Program-made: the position numbers and the translations under genes
Notes under the pieces: model-generated
The model's input: the letters and a program-made list of their open reading frames with translations, nothing else
Told to the model about the DNA's origin: nothing
Database searches by the model: none
Shown: positions 16,582 to 24,033 of the stretch, piece after piece
Position numbering within the stretch: the stretch's first letter is position 1
Layout of the letters: each line of letters opens with the position of its first letter
NCBI GenBank assembly: GCA_964546145.1
Contig: CAZJIU010000030.1
Location: 1 to 24,431, forward strand
Reading direction: 5' to 3'
Origin: CAZAKO01 sp964546145
GTDB taxonomy: Bacteria > Fidelibacterota > UBA2242
Length of the DNA stretch: 24,431 nt

Positions 16582-17705
16582 CCTTGTTTCCTCTTTTGAA
16601 TCAGCAAAAGAACCTGGAACTGCTGAAAAACATCATCCTCAACCAACGGGTCGGCAATGCCTACCTCTTCTATGGCCCGGAAGGCAGCGGCCACGAGGGC
16701 TTTGCCTTAGAATTCGCCGCAATGCTCAATTGTCAAGGCAGCGGGAATATTCCCTGCGGTACTTGTAATTCCTGCCATAAAATTCGTCTGCTGGAACATG
16801 CTAATCTGGAATTGGTTTTTCCGATTCCCAGAAAAAAGGAAACCACCGCAGACGCCGATCCTTTCGATCGTTTTAGTCAGGCAGAGATGACCGAAATCCA
16901 GGAGATTATCCGGATCAAAGCCCAAAATCCTTACGAAAAAATCAATGTCCCGAACGCCAGACATATTCCTATTAATTTTATCCGGGCAGTCAAACAAAAA
17001 ACCTATCTTAAACCGGCGGAACCGGGATGGAAAGTCATCGTTATCTTTGATGCCCACCTGATGACCGAACCTGCCGCTAATGCCTTCCTCAAAATCCTGG
17101 AAGAACCACCGGAAAAATCTACTTTCATCCTGACTACCTCCAATCCAAACGTATTGTTGCCGACGATTATCTCCCGCTGTCAGCCAATTTATTTCCCTGC
17201 GCTTGCGTCTTCAATCCTCAAACAGCATTTACTATCCCGCAATATCCCGGAGCAGCAGATTGATTTGATTATTCGACTATCCGGTGGCGAGATTAATTCA
17301 GCCTTACGACTGGCAGAAACTGACTTCGCCCCTGTCAAAGAAAAAATCCTGGATTTACTCCGGTCCCTGGCAACTCTAAATATTGAAAAACTCTACAATT
17401 ATGTCGAAGATCTGGCAGCTTTATATCAGGAAGATGTATCCCAGGTTCAGCAGATTATTCTCTCTCTGTGCTTTTGGTTTCGGGATGCATTAATCCTAAA
17501 AGAACAATTAAATGAAACGGAATTAATCCTCAAAGAATTAACGCCTGAGATTCGCAAATTCACTACCGCATTCCCCAACTTTGATGCTTATTTGGCTTCA
17601 TCCTCCGTCGACAATTGTATTGATTTCATAAACCGCAATGTCTATATTAAACTCGCTTTATTAAATCTGTTCTTTAACTTAAACAAGGCAATCAATGCTG
17701 GATAA
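16578..17705 (+). CDS. holB: DNA polymerase III delta-prime clamp-loader subunit
   Basis: This is the stator subunit of the clamp-loader complex, which opens the beta clamp during replication. It has 375 aa. An AAA+-like N-terminal domain carries a degenerate P-loop GPEGSGHEG (33-41, His in place of Lys). A zinc-finger cysteine set follows at C52, C60, C63 and C66. The sensor region is ANAFLKILEEPPEKSTFILTTSN (167-189), and the SRC motif (199-201) would supply the arginine finger to the neighbouring subunit. A helical C-terminal collar domain follows (about 230-375). The loss of the P-loop lysine fits delta-prime rather than DnaX. It is coupled to the EnvC-like gene in front and lies 8 nt before the PSP1 gene. 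Confidence 0.93.
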   Translation: MTLFPLLNQQKNLELLKNIILNQRVGNAYLFYGPEGSGHEGFALEFAAMLNCQGSGNIPCGTCNSCHKIRLLEHANLELVFPIPRKKETTADADPFDRFSQAEMTEIQEIIRIKAQNPYEKINVPNARHIPINFIRAVKQKTYLKPAEPGWKVIVIFDAHLMTEPAANAFLKILEEPPEKSTFILTTSNPNVLLPTIISRCQPIYFPALASSILKQHLLSRNIPEQQIDLIIRLSGGEINSALRLAETDFAPVKEKILDLLRSLATLNIEKLYNYVEDLAALYQEDVSQVQQIILSLCFWFRDALILKEQLNETELILKELTPEIRKFTTAFPNFDAYLASSSVDNCIDFINRNVYIKLALLNLFFNLNKAINAG

Positions 17706-17713
17706 CAATTATT

Positions 17714-18541
17714 ATGGATGAAATAATTCGCAATAAATTAGTCAAAATTAGATTCCAGGGACAGCGCCGGGAAATATTTCGCAATAGTATGGATTTCCCG
17801 GTTCAATCAAATGAACAGGTGATTGTAGATGCCGAAAAAGGCGAAGATATTGGTACTACTCTGCCCTACCCGACTGATAAGTCAGCTGCTCCCGAGGATC
17901 AGGAAAAATCGGTTATTGTTCGTAAAGCAACTCCCGAAGACGTTCTCAAAGATCACGATAATCGAATTCGCCAACAAGGTGCATTTCAGTACTGCGAGCA
18001 ACAGATTAAAAACTTAAACTTGCCAATGAAATTGGTTGACGTCGAATATCGTCTTGACCGGAAGAAAATTATTTTCTTTTTCACTGCCGACGATCGAATA
18101 GATTTCCGGGAATTAGTAAAAATCCTGGCAGCTGAATTCAAAACGCGAATCGAAATGCGGCAAATCAGCACGCGCGAAGAGACTCGTCGAATCGGCAGCA
18201 TCGGAGCGTGCGGAAAACCGGTTTGCTGCTATCAATTCATCGATGACTTTGATCCGGTAAATACCCAACTGGTCAAAGAACAGAATCTGCCAATGAATCC
18301 CACTAAGATTTCCGGTGTCTGTGGAAAATTAAAATGCTGCTTCCGCTTTGAACACCCTTTTTATGAAGAATTTCTTAAAAATTACCCGCCTTATGGCAGC
18401 AAGGTGAACTTTAAAGACAAAATCGGCAGCCTTGAAAAAATAGATATTTATCAAAAGACCGTTACCCTGAAATTCGAAAATGATGAGTTTGAAGAATTCC
18501 CACTAGCGGAATTCGATGGTCATTACAAAGTCATTAATTAG
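17714..18541 (+). CDS. ricT: PSP1/YaaT (RicT) family protein
   Basis: This family's best-studied member, B. subtilis YaaT/RicT, forms an FeS-containing complex that affects RNase Y-dependent mRNA maturation. The 275 aa include the PSP1 C-terminal domain (about 70-155). Two Cys clusters follow, GACGKPVCC (164-172) and GVCGKLKCC (201-209), which are candidate metal or Fe-S ligands. Position directly between holB and metG is the same as in many other phyla and supports the assignment. No partner genes ricA or ricF are visible here. The ATG is 8 nt after the holB stop, and translation is probably coupled. Confidence 0.9.
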   Translation: MDEIIRNKLVKIRFQGQRREIFRNSMDFPVQSNEQVIVDAEKGEDIGTTLPYPTDKSAAPEDQEKSVIVRKATPEDVLKDHDNRIRQQGAFQYCEQQIKNLNLPMKLVDVEYRLDRKKIIFFFTADDRIDFRELVKILAAEFKTRIEMRQISTREETRRIGSIGACGKPVCCYQFIDDFDPVNTQLVKEQNLPMNPTKISGVCGKLKCCFRFEHPFYEEFLKNYPPYGSKVNFKDKIGSLEKIDIYQKTVTLKFENDEFEEFPLAEFDGHYKVIN

Positions 18542-18565
18542 ACAAATAATTCCGATAAATATTTA

Positions 18566-20470
18566 ATGAACGATCCCAAACAGACCTTCTATATCACAAC
18601 CCCAATTTATTACGTTAATGACAAACCTCATATCGGACATGCTTACACCACGATCCTGGCTGATGTATTAGCCCGTTTCTATCGCGCTCAGGGCGACAAA
18701 GTTTTTTTCCTGACCGGAGTTGACGAACATGGCCAAAAGGTTCAGCAAGCCGCTGCGGCGGCTGGTATTACTCCGCAGGAACACTGCGACCAAATGGTAG
18801 TCCATTTCCAGAAAACCTGGGAAAAATTGGAAATCACTAATGATTTTTTCATTCGGACTACCGCCGCATTCCACGAGAAGAGTGTCCAGCATGTCCTGCA
18901 GGATCTCTGGAATAAAGGCGAGATCTACGAACATGAATACGGGGGTTATTACTGTGTCGGCTGTGAGCGATTTTATACACCCAAAGAGTTAATAGATGGA
19001 AAATGTCCACAGCACCTAAAACCACCTGAGTTCATTAAAGAAAAAAATTATTTCTTCAAAATGAGTAAATACCAGCAATGGTTGATTGATTACATCAATG
19101 CAAATCCCGAATTTATCCGGCCCGAAAGTCGTAAAAACGAGGTCTTGGGCTTTTTAAAAAACCAGTTGGAAGATCTGTGTATCTCCCGCCCTAAAGCCCG
19201 ACTCAGCTGGGGGATTGAATTGCCCTTTGATAGCGATTATGTAACCTATGTCTGGTTCGATGCCCTATTGAATTATGTAACCGCTATTGGTTATCCAAAC
19301 GACATTCAAAGATTCAATAAATGGTGGCCGGCAAATTACCACTTAATTGGCAAGGACATTGTCACAACTCACTGTGTTTATTGGCCGACAATCCTGAAAG
19401 CGGCAGGCATCCCACTGCCAAAGACCATTTTCGCCCACGGCTGGTGGATGGTTGACGAGACTAAGATGTCCAAATCGCTGCAAAATATTGTCAAACCCCT
19501 CGACCTGTTGGATAAATACGGAGTTGATCCGGTGCGCTATTTTCTGATCCGCGACATGGTTCTCGGGCAGGATGCCAACTTCAGTGAAGAGATGTTCATC
19601 AGGCGCTATAATTCCGACCTGGCAAACGATTTTGGCAATCTTGTTAATCGCATTACCACTCTGATCAAAAAAAATTTCAATAATTGTATTCCGCCAGAAA
19701 CCAATCCCGGGGCAGCGGAACTGGAAATTCGCCAAAATGCCACTCTACTCGCAACCGATGTGCATCAATTAATTAATGAATTGCGGCTGAATGAAGCTAT
19801 CGAAACCGTCATCGCTTTCGTCAGATCACTCAACCGCTACTTAGAGCTTAAGGCTCCCTGGAAACTGGTCAAAACCGATAAAACGCAGGGTGGAACTGTG
19901 CTTTACACGGCAGCAGAAGGATTGAGAATTGCTGCCAAATTACTGGAACCGATCATGCCGGGAAAAATTACTGAATTACTTAAAGCCTTCTCTGCCCGTG
20001 AGCTAGAATTATTTTGGGGAAAGTTACAAAGTGGAGTTTTGCTAAAATCCTTGCCGATTCTTTTTCCGCGCATCCAAACTGAAAAACCGGAATCCCCTAA
20101 AAATGAATCAGACAAAACCATAATTTCGAATGAGGCTGAAATGCAAAATCTGATTACGATTGAAGATTTCTCAAAAGTTAAATTAACAACTGCCAAGATT
20201 CTGACTGCCGAAGTGGTTCCTGGAACTTCCAAATTATTGAAATTACAAATTGATATTGGTACTGAGCAGCGCCAAATCATTGCCGGCATTGCCGAATATT
20301 ACACACCCGATCAAATTGTCGGGAAAACTATTGTTGTGGTCAAAAATTTACAACCGGCAACTATTCGCGGTATTCAAAGCAATGGCATGCTGCTGGCGGC
20401 AATTAAAGATCAAAAATTAACCCTGCTTACCGTAATGGATGAAATCGAGCCGGGTGCGGATATTTCTTAA
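18566..20470 (+). CDS. metG: Methionyl-tRNA synthetase with C-terminal tRNA-binding domain
   Basis: This enzyme charges tRNA(Met), including the initiator, with methionine in the cytosol. It has 634 aa. The class I motifs are HIGH (22-25) and KMSKS (300-304). The zinc knuckle in the connective peptide is C130-x2-C133 with C147-x2-H150. A helical anticodon-binding domain spans about 350-500. A Trbp111/EMAP-type OB-fold domain is at about 535-634 (IEDFSKVKLTTAKI through IQSNGMLLAA), as in long dimeric MetRS. It lies 24 nt after psp1, with a weak hairpin and T-run after the stop. Confidence 0.97.
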   Translation: MNDPKQTFYITTPIYYVNDKPHIGHAYTTILADVLARFYRAQGDKVFFLTGVDEHGQKVQQAAAAAGITPQEHCDQMVVHFQKTWEKLEITNDFFIRTTAAFHEKSVQHVLQDLWNKGEIYEHEYGGYYCVGCERFYTPKELIDGKCPQHLKPPEFIKEKNYFFKMSKYQQWLIDYINANPEFIRPESRKNEVLGFLKNQLEDLCISRPKARLSWGIELPFDSDYVTYVWFDALLNYVTAIGYPNDIQRFNKWWPANYHLIGKDIVTTHCVYWPTILKAAGIPLPKTIFAHGWWMVDETKMSKSLQNIVKPLDLLDKYGVDPVRYFLIRDMVLGQDANFSEEMFIRRYNSDLANDFGNLVNRITTLIKKNFNNCIPPETNPGAAELEIRQNATLLATDVHQLINELRLNEAIETVIAFVRSLNRYLELKAPWKLVKTDKTQGGTVLYTAAEGLRIAAKLLEPIMPGKITELLKAFSARELELFWGKLQSGVLLKSLPILFPRIQTEKPESPKNESDKTIISNEAEMQNLITIEDFSKVKLTTAKILTAEVVPGTSKLLKLQIDIGTEQRQIIAGIAEYYTPDQIVGKTIVVVKNLQPATIRGIQSNGMLLAAIKDQKLTLLTVMDEIEPGADIS

Positions 20471-20478
20471 TTTTACAC

Positions 20479-20498
20479 CGAATAATTCGAGTTTTTTT
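20479..20498 (+). terminator. Weak possible terminator after metG
   Basis: A short stem, CGAA-TAA-TTCG (20479-20489), is followed by AG and seven T (20492-20498). The stem is only 4 bp, so efficiency would be low. The position, just after the metG stop and before a promoter-like sequence, is sensible. Confidence 0.35.
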
Positions 20499-20526
20499 GA
20501 TTAAAATCTGCTTGCTCAAATTTTCT

Positions 20527-20556
20527 TTGCATACGATAAAAATTTAGAGATATAAA
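20527..20556 (+). promoter_or_regulatory. Candidate promoter of tatD-rsmA
   Basis: TTGCAT (20527-20532), an 18-nt spacer and TATAAA (20551-20556) would start transcription about 33 nt before the tatD ATG. The 125-nt spacer after metG is the largest in this plus-strand block, which supports a new transcript here. Confidence 0.4.
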
Positions 20557-20595
20557 CTAACAATACTGTTTCATTTATAACTTAATCAGAATCGA

Positions 20596-21351
20596 ATGTA
20601 TATTGACACCCACTGCCATTTAGATTGCTCTCCATTATACGCAAGACGTCATGAAGTTATCGAACAGGCTAAAGCTTCCGGCGTTGAACAAATTATCACT
20701 ATCGGAACAGATTTACAATCTTCCCAAACCTCGATTGAAATTGCCGATGAATTTCCAGCAGTTTTTGCAGCTGTAGGTATTCATCCGACTGAGGTTAATC
20801 ACTGCCCTAAAGGATGGCAAGAGGAGCTTGTAGATTTAAGCAAACATCCGAAAGTGAAAGCCATTGGCGAAATCGGTCTGGATTATTACTGGCAGACGAC
20901 CAAACCTGCAGAACAGCAGCAATTTCTGCACGAACAAATCGAGATTGCCAAAGAGGTCAAACTTCCGCTGATTCTGCACAATCGTCGCGCGGATAGTGAT
21001 ATTAAATCCATTTTAACAGAACACGGCTATTATCGGGGAGTTTTACACTGTTATTCCAGTGATGAATATTTTGCCCAGGAAATGTTAGACCTCGGGCTGT
21101 ATATCTCCTTTACCGGAAGTATTACTTACGGCTCAAAAAGATTACAGCGAGCGTTGAGTATTATACCGATCAATCGTCTAATGCTGGAAACCGATGCTCC
21201 TTACATTACCCCGGAACCCTATAAAAAAAGCACTAACGAACCGAAATATATCCCGTTAATCGCTGCAAAAATTGCCGAAATCAAAAACCTTCCCTGCCAG
21301 AATATCGAGGAAGGCACCACTCAAACAGCCAGAGAATTCTTTAATATTTGA
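20596..21351 (+). CDS. tatD: TatD-family metal-dependent hydrolase (DNase)
   Basis: TatD proteins are cytosolic amidohydrolase-superfamily nucleases with 3'-5' exonuclease activity, proposed in DNA repair. The 251 aa give a complete metal-ligand set: H6 and H8 (THCHLD), E92 (GEIGLDYYW), H128 (LILHNRRA), H151 (LHCYSSD) and D200 (LETDAPY). The gene has no clear ribosome site before its ATG. Its stop shares a base with the rsmA ATG (TGATG), so the two are coupled. The tatD-rsmA neighbourhood after metG is common in bacteria. Confidence 0.94.
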   Translation: MYIDTHCHLDCSPLYARRHEVIEQAKASGVEQIITIGTDLQSSQTSIEIADEFPAVFAAVGIHPTEVNHCPKGWQEELVDLSKHPKVKAIGEIGLDYYWQTTKPAEQQQFLHEQIEIAKEVKLPLILHNRRADSDIKSILTEHGYYRGVLHCYSSDEYFAQEMLDLGLYISFTGSITYGSKRLQRALSIIPINRLMLETDAPYITPEPYKKSTNEPKYIPLIAAKIAEIKNLPCQNIEEGTTQTAREFFNI

Positions 21352-22133
21352 TGATGGTATCTTACGCCAAGAAGCGCTTCGGTCAGAATTTTCTCATTGA
21401 TCCGAACATCGTCCGTAAAATCATTAAGGAAATCAATCCCCAACCCGGTGATATTCTCGTCGAAATTGGACCCGGGAAAGGAGCCTTGACCAGGCAACTG
21501 GTTGCTACCGGAACCCAAATCCATGCCATTGAGATTGATCAAGACCTGACTTCCGAATTAGCCCGGGAATTTGCCGATTTTGATAATTTTACTCTATACC
21601 AATATGATGCCTTGAAATTCGATTATCAAGAACATTTTTCGAAAGAACGGAAAATCCGGATTGTCGGGAACATTCCCTATAATATCAGTTCCCTCCTGCT
21701 CTTCAAAATATTCGAAAATAATAATATTATTCAGGATGTTCATTTTCTGGTCCAGCGAGAGATCGCCCAGCGGATTTGCGCCAAGCCAAGTACCAAGAGT
21801 TACGGGATTCTTTCGGTAATTACCCAATTTTACGGAAAACCGTCAATCGCTTTTCAGGTTTCACCTAAGGTATTCAGACCAATCCCGGAAGTCTACTCAT
21901 CTCTGGTAAAAATTTTAATTGAGCCTCATTCTCAGGATACCGGCTTTCAGGCTGATTTTCATACCGTTGTCAAAACCGCTTTCGGCAAACGCCGCAAGAT
22001 TCTCCGCAATTCTCTGGCTGAAATTATCCGTGATAGATTTGACGACTACCCAATTGATTTATACCGACGGGCAGAGTCGCTTACTCTGGCAGAATTTATG
22101 ACACTGACACATTGGATATTCAGCAGGAAATAA
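21351..22133 (+). CDS. rsmA: 16S rRNA (A1518/A1519-N6) dimethyltransferase KsgA
   Basis: RsmA/KsgA uses S-adenosylmethionine to dimethylate two adenines in helix 45 of 16S rRNA during late small-subunit assembly. The 260 aa start with FGQNFLIDPNI (10-20). Motif I is VEIGPGKG (37-44), the acidic strand-2 end is IEIDQDL (60-66), and the catalytic NIPYNIS is at 107-113. A C-terminal helical domain has FGKRRKILRNSL. Two consecutive ATGs (21351, 21354) and a preceding TTG (21348) are possible starts; 21351 overlaps the tatD stop by one base. The family is certain. Confidence 0.96.
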   Translation: MMVSYAKKRFGQNFLIDPNIVRKIIKEINPQPGDILVEIGPGKGALTRQLVATGTQIHAIEIDQDLTSELAREFADFDNFTLYQYDALKFDYQEHFSKERKIRIVGNIPYNISSLLLFKIFENNNIIQDVHFLVQREIAQRICAKPSTKSYGILSVITQFYGKPSIAFQVSPKVFRPIPEVYSSLVKILIEPHSQDTGFQADFHTVVKTAFGKRRKILRNSLAEIIRDRFDDYPIDLYRRAESLTLAEFMTLTHWIFSRK

Positions 22134-22192
22134 ATCCAGCTTTTTCTTTGGAATAAATTTCAAAACGGAATAACTTTACCCGCTTTTTAACA

Positions 22193-22265
22193 GGGCCCCT
22201 AGCTCAACGGTCAGAGCGCCGGACTCATAATCCGTCGGTTCCGGGTTCGAATCCCGGGGGGCCCA
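22193..22265 (+). tRNA. tRNA with CAU anticodon (probably tRNA-Ile2, otherwise elongator Met)
   Basis: A full cloverleaf folds. The acceptor is GGGCCCC with GGGGCCC (22193-22199, 22258-22264). The D stem is GCTC/GAGC, the anticodon stem CCGGA/TCCGT with a C-T mismatch at its top, and the loop CTCATAA holds anticodon CAT (22226-22228). The T arm is CCGGG-TTCGAAT-CCCGG, and the discriminator is A22265. CCA is not encoded (CAC follows). The first pair is G-C and the anticodon stem lacks three G-C pairs next to the loop, so it is not the initiator. The acceptor and GACTCATAATC resemble the lysidine-type isoleucine tRNA more than elongator tRNA(Met), but identity is not settled by eye. Confidence 0.93.
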
Positions 22266-22357
22266 CACTTAAAGGAAAAAGTGAAAAGTTGAAAGTACGG
22301 AAAGTTGGATTTTCTTTTGCATTTCTGTAATTGATATCAGTTGATTTATCGATGTAA

Positions 22358-22430
22358 AATCCGTCGGTTCCGGGTTCCCAGCCCGCTCCCGACCAGCGGG
22401 AGGGCTGGCAGGAAATCCCGGGGGCCCACA
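22358..22430 (+). pseudogene. Broken duplicate of the tRNA 3' half, split by a hairpin insert
   Basis: Positions 22358-22377 repeat 20 bases of the tRNA (its 22229-22248, from the anticodon-loop end to the T loop). Positions 22414-22430 repeat its last part (AATCCCG to CCCACA, with one G fewer). Between them, 36 bases replace a single G of the T loop. The 5' half is absent, so it cannot be a functional tRNA. It lies about 130 bp from the intact gene and in the same orientation. Confidence 0.8.
22378..22408. repeat. GC-rich hairpin inserted in the tRNA fragment (REP-like)
   Basis: CCAGCCC (22378-22384) pairs with GGGCTGG (22402-22408), and TCCCG (22387-22391) pairs with CGGGA (22397-22401). 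A 2-nt bulge and a 5-nt loop complete a 12-bp stem. Its GC content is far above the surrounding DNA. It resembles short palindromic units that are often dispersed in bacterial genomes; no second copy is in this window. Confidence 0.65.
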
Positions 22431-22477
22431 AAAGTTCTCCTAACAAAATAGCAGATGTTTAACAACTTTATTTATCG

Positions 22478-23611
22478 TTATTTAAATTTGCTCAAGTATT
22501 CATCAAAAACATAAATCCGGTTACGTTTTCCACCAGTAGTCTCACGTAGTATTCCAAGCCTAATGAAACCATCAATAAGGTTATTAGCTGTCAAAGGAGT
22601 CAGATTTAATTCTTTGGCAACATCAGCACCCGTAACCGATGGTTTCGTGTACAATAAGTTTAATAAATGTTTAGCATTAGGAACCTTTCGGTCAAGAACC
22701 ATTATGGTTTCATTTTCCAGACGTTCTTTCATTGCTAAAATACTTTGTAACGTCGTTATTTCTTTTTTACATGTTTCGGCTAATGCAACCAGAAAGAACT
22801 TAATCCAGCGTTCCAATTGGTTTGAATCAGAAACAAAGCGCAGAGTTTCATAATAAAGACTACGATGTTTTTCAAAATAGTCGGATAAGTAAATAATCGG
22901 CTTCGCCAGCAAATCCTTACTGACCAAATATAGTGGAATCAACAGTCGCCCAATTCGTCCGTTACCATCCAAAAACGGATGAATAGTCTCAAATTGATAA
23001 TGAATAATCGCAATCCTAATCAGATGTGGTACTGCAATTGTACTATTATGCATAAAATACTCCAGATCTGTGATCAGTTCAGGAACTACTGTATGCACCG
23101 GTGGAATAAAATCCGCATCTTTTAGGGTAGCGCCTCCAATCCAGTTCTGACTCTGCCTGAATTCACCTGGATTCTTTGTCTTACCACGGACATCAGACAT
23201 CAGCTCCCGATGAGCCTCGCGTATAAGCCTTGATGAAAGTGGTAATTCCTTCAGACGTTCGACGGCATAGTTTAGTGCTTTTATATAATTATTAACCTCC
23301 CGCCAGTCATCGCGCCTTTCAACGCTGACATATTCTTCACTTAGTACTGCCTCATTAATCTCGGTCCGTGTTCCTTCAATCCGGCTTGAGCTGGTAGCTT
23401 CTTTAACTACTTGCATCCTGATAAATAGTTCAATATTGGGAACGTGTAGCGAAAAGGCATTTAATTCACCAAGCTTCAGATTTGCTTCCTCAAGCAATAT
23501 ATCAATCAGCGAATTAGACCAATACCAAAGGTGATTGATCTTTTCCGGAATGAAGCACTGGTATTCTCCCTGTTCCTGGTAAGTACCTGCTACAAAATCC
23601 TTGATGTCCAT
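22478..23611 (-). CDS. fic: Fic-domain AMP-transferase with internal inhibitory motif and C-terminal winged helix
   Basis: Fic enzymes transfer AMP (rarely other groups) from a nucleotide to hydroxyl side chains of target proteins. It has 377 aa. An N-terminal Fic_N-like region (about 1-100) includes the inhibitory motif SSRIEG (75-80, pattern S-x3-E-G), which in this class blocks ATP's productive binding in cis. The catalytic motif HPFLDGNGRIGR (211-222) is intact, with His211. The C-terminus (about 310-377) forms a winged helix-turn-helix, VTGADVAKELNLTPLTANNLIDGF. No antitoxin-like small gene is adjacent, consistent with a self-inhibited solo enzyme. GGGAAAG lies upstream of the ATG. The target is unknown. 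It sits next to the tRNA duplication, a frequent site for acquired genes. Confidence 0.95.
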   Translation of the reverse strand: MDIKDFVAGTYQEQGEYQCFIPEKINHLWYWSNSLIDILLEEANLKLGELNAFSLHVPNIELFIRMQVVKEATSSSRIEGTRTEINEAVLSEEYVSVERRDDWREVNNYIKALNYAVERLKELPLSSRLIREAHRELMSDVRGKTKNPGEFRQSQNWIGGATLKDADFIPPVHTVVPELITDLEYFMHNSTIAVPHLIRIAIIHYQFETIHPFLDGNGRIGRLLIPLYLVSKDLLAKPIIYLSDYFEKHRSLYYETLRFVSDSNQLERWIKFFLVALAETCKKEITTLQSILAMKERLENETIMVLDRKVPNAKHLLNLLYTKPSVTGADVAKELNLTPLTANNLIDGFIRLGILRETTGGKRNRIYVFDEYLSKFK

Positions 23612-23647
23612 ACTATCTTTCCCTATTATTAATACATAACGAGATAT

Positions 23648-23676
23648 AATATAAGGCTCTAATATATAATGCGCAA
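23648..23676 (-). promoter_or_regulatory. Candidate promoter of fic
   Basis: On the minus strand, TTGCGC (23676-23671), a 17-nt spacer and TATATT (23653-23648, five of six) would start transcription about 30 nt before the fic ATG. Confidence 0.45.
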
Positions 23677-23681
23677 ATCTT

Positions 23682-23730
23682 TATTATAGATTATGGTTTT
23701 AAACTATAATATATAGTTCCGTTATTATAG
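23682..23730. promoter_or_regulatory. AT-rich inverted and direct repeats upstream of fic
   Basis: TATTATAG occurs at 23682-23689 and again at 23723-23730, with its exact inverse CTATAATA between them at 23704-23711. The latter is also part of CTATA-ATA-TATAG (23704-23716). They lie directly upstream of the -35 of the putative fic promoter, where a regulator (possibly the Fic winged helix itself) or an UP element could act. In such AT-rich DNA some of this may be chance. Confidence 0.4.
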
Positions 23731-23775
23731 TCAGCTATATGTGTAGCTTTTGGACATATAAATAACATATGGGCA

Positions 23776-23850
23776 AGTCTTCCGAAGGTCGCAAAGGTCT
23801 GCAAGGTTTCTGATGAAGACTCCTGCGGAGAACTCCCATTTGAGAAATCC
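23776..23850. repeat. Repeat-like intergenic segment between fic and the right-end gene
   Basis: Three direct units on a 9-nt period begin AAGGT at 23785, 23794 and 23803. They are enclosed by a 7-bp inverted repeat, AGTCTTC (23776-23782) and GAAGACT (23815-23821). CTCC-TGC-GGAG (23820-23830) and CTCCC...GGGAG (23833-23848) follow. No credible gene covers it, and its GC content is higher than the AT-rich DNA on both sides. It looks like a dispersed-repeat relic; only a genome-wide comparison could show this. Confidence 0.4.
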
Positions 23851-23898
23851 CCGGGAGATCCACAAAACACTTTAACCACTCAAATTATTGCCATAAAT

Positions 23899-23934
23899 AA
23901 AAAGGGTCAGTGCTATTTAAAAGCACCAACCCTT
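23899..23934 (-). terminator. Intrinsic terminator of the right-end outer-membrane protein gene
   Basis: Reading the minus strand, AAGGGT (23934-23929) with ACCCTT (23907-23902), and GTGCT with AGCAC, pair around an internal CA/CA mismatch. They enclose a 7-nt loop and are followed by TTTTT (23903-23899). It lies about 100 nt after the stop at 24034. Confidence 0.75.
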
Positions 23935-24033
23935 CTATGCATGCCCCGTATTAAAGATGGATTATTTCATCTTAACTGCGGATCGGGATACTTCTGATTC
24001 AAAAGAAATTTTTGAACATAGAAATCCGGCTTA

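Noticed and set aside
16674..16712. Loss of the P-loop lysine in holB as a sign of decay
   Set aside because: Delta-prime subunits commonly lack ATPase activity; the SRC motif and zinc cysteines are intact, so this is normal.
22225..22446. Minus-strand frame over the tRNA encoding GPPGFEPGT twice
   Set aside because: It is the antisense translation of the tRNA and its duplicate, a well-known false protein; no ribosome site.
23641..23730. TATAAT-rich tract as a CRISPR leader or replication origin
   Set aside because: No repeat-spacer pattern, no DnaA boxes and no adjacent cas or dnaA gene.
23691..23879. 62-codon minus-strand frame upstream of fic
   Set aside because: It crosses the AT palindromes and the repeat-like segment, has low-complexity composition and no recognisable fold or ribosome site.
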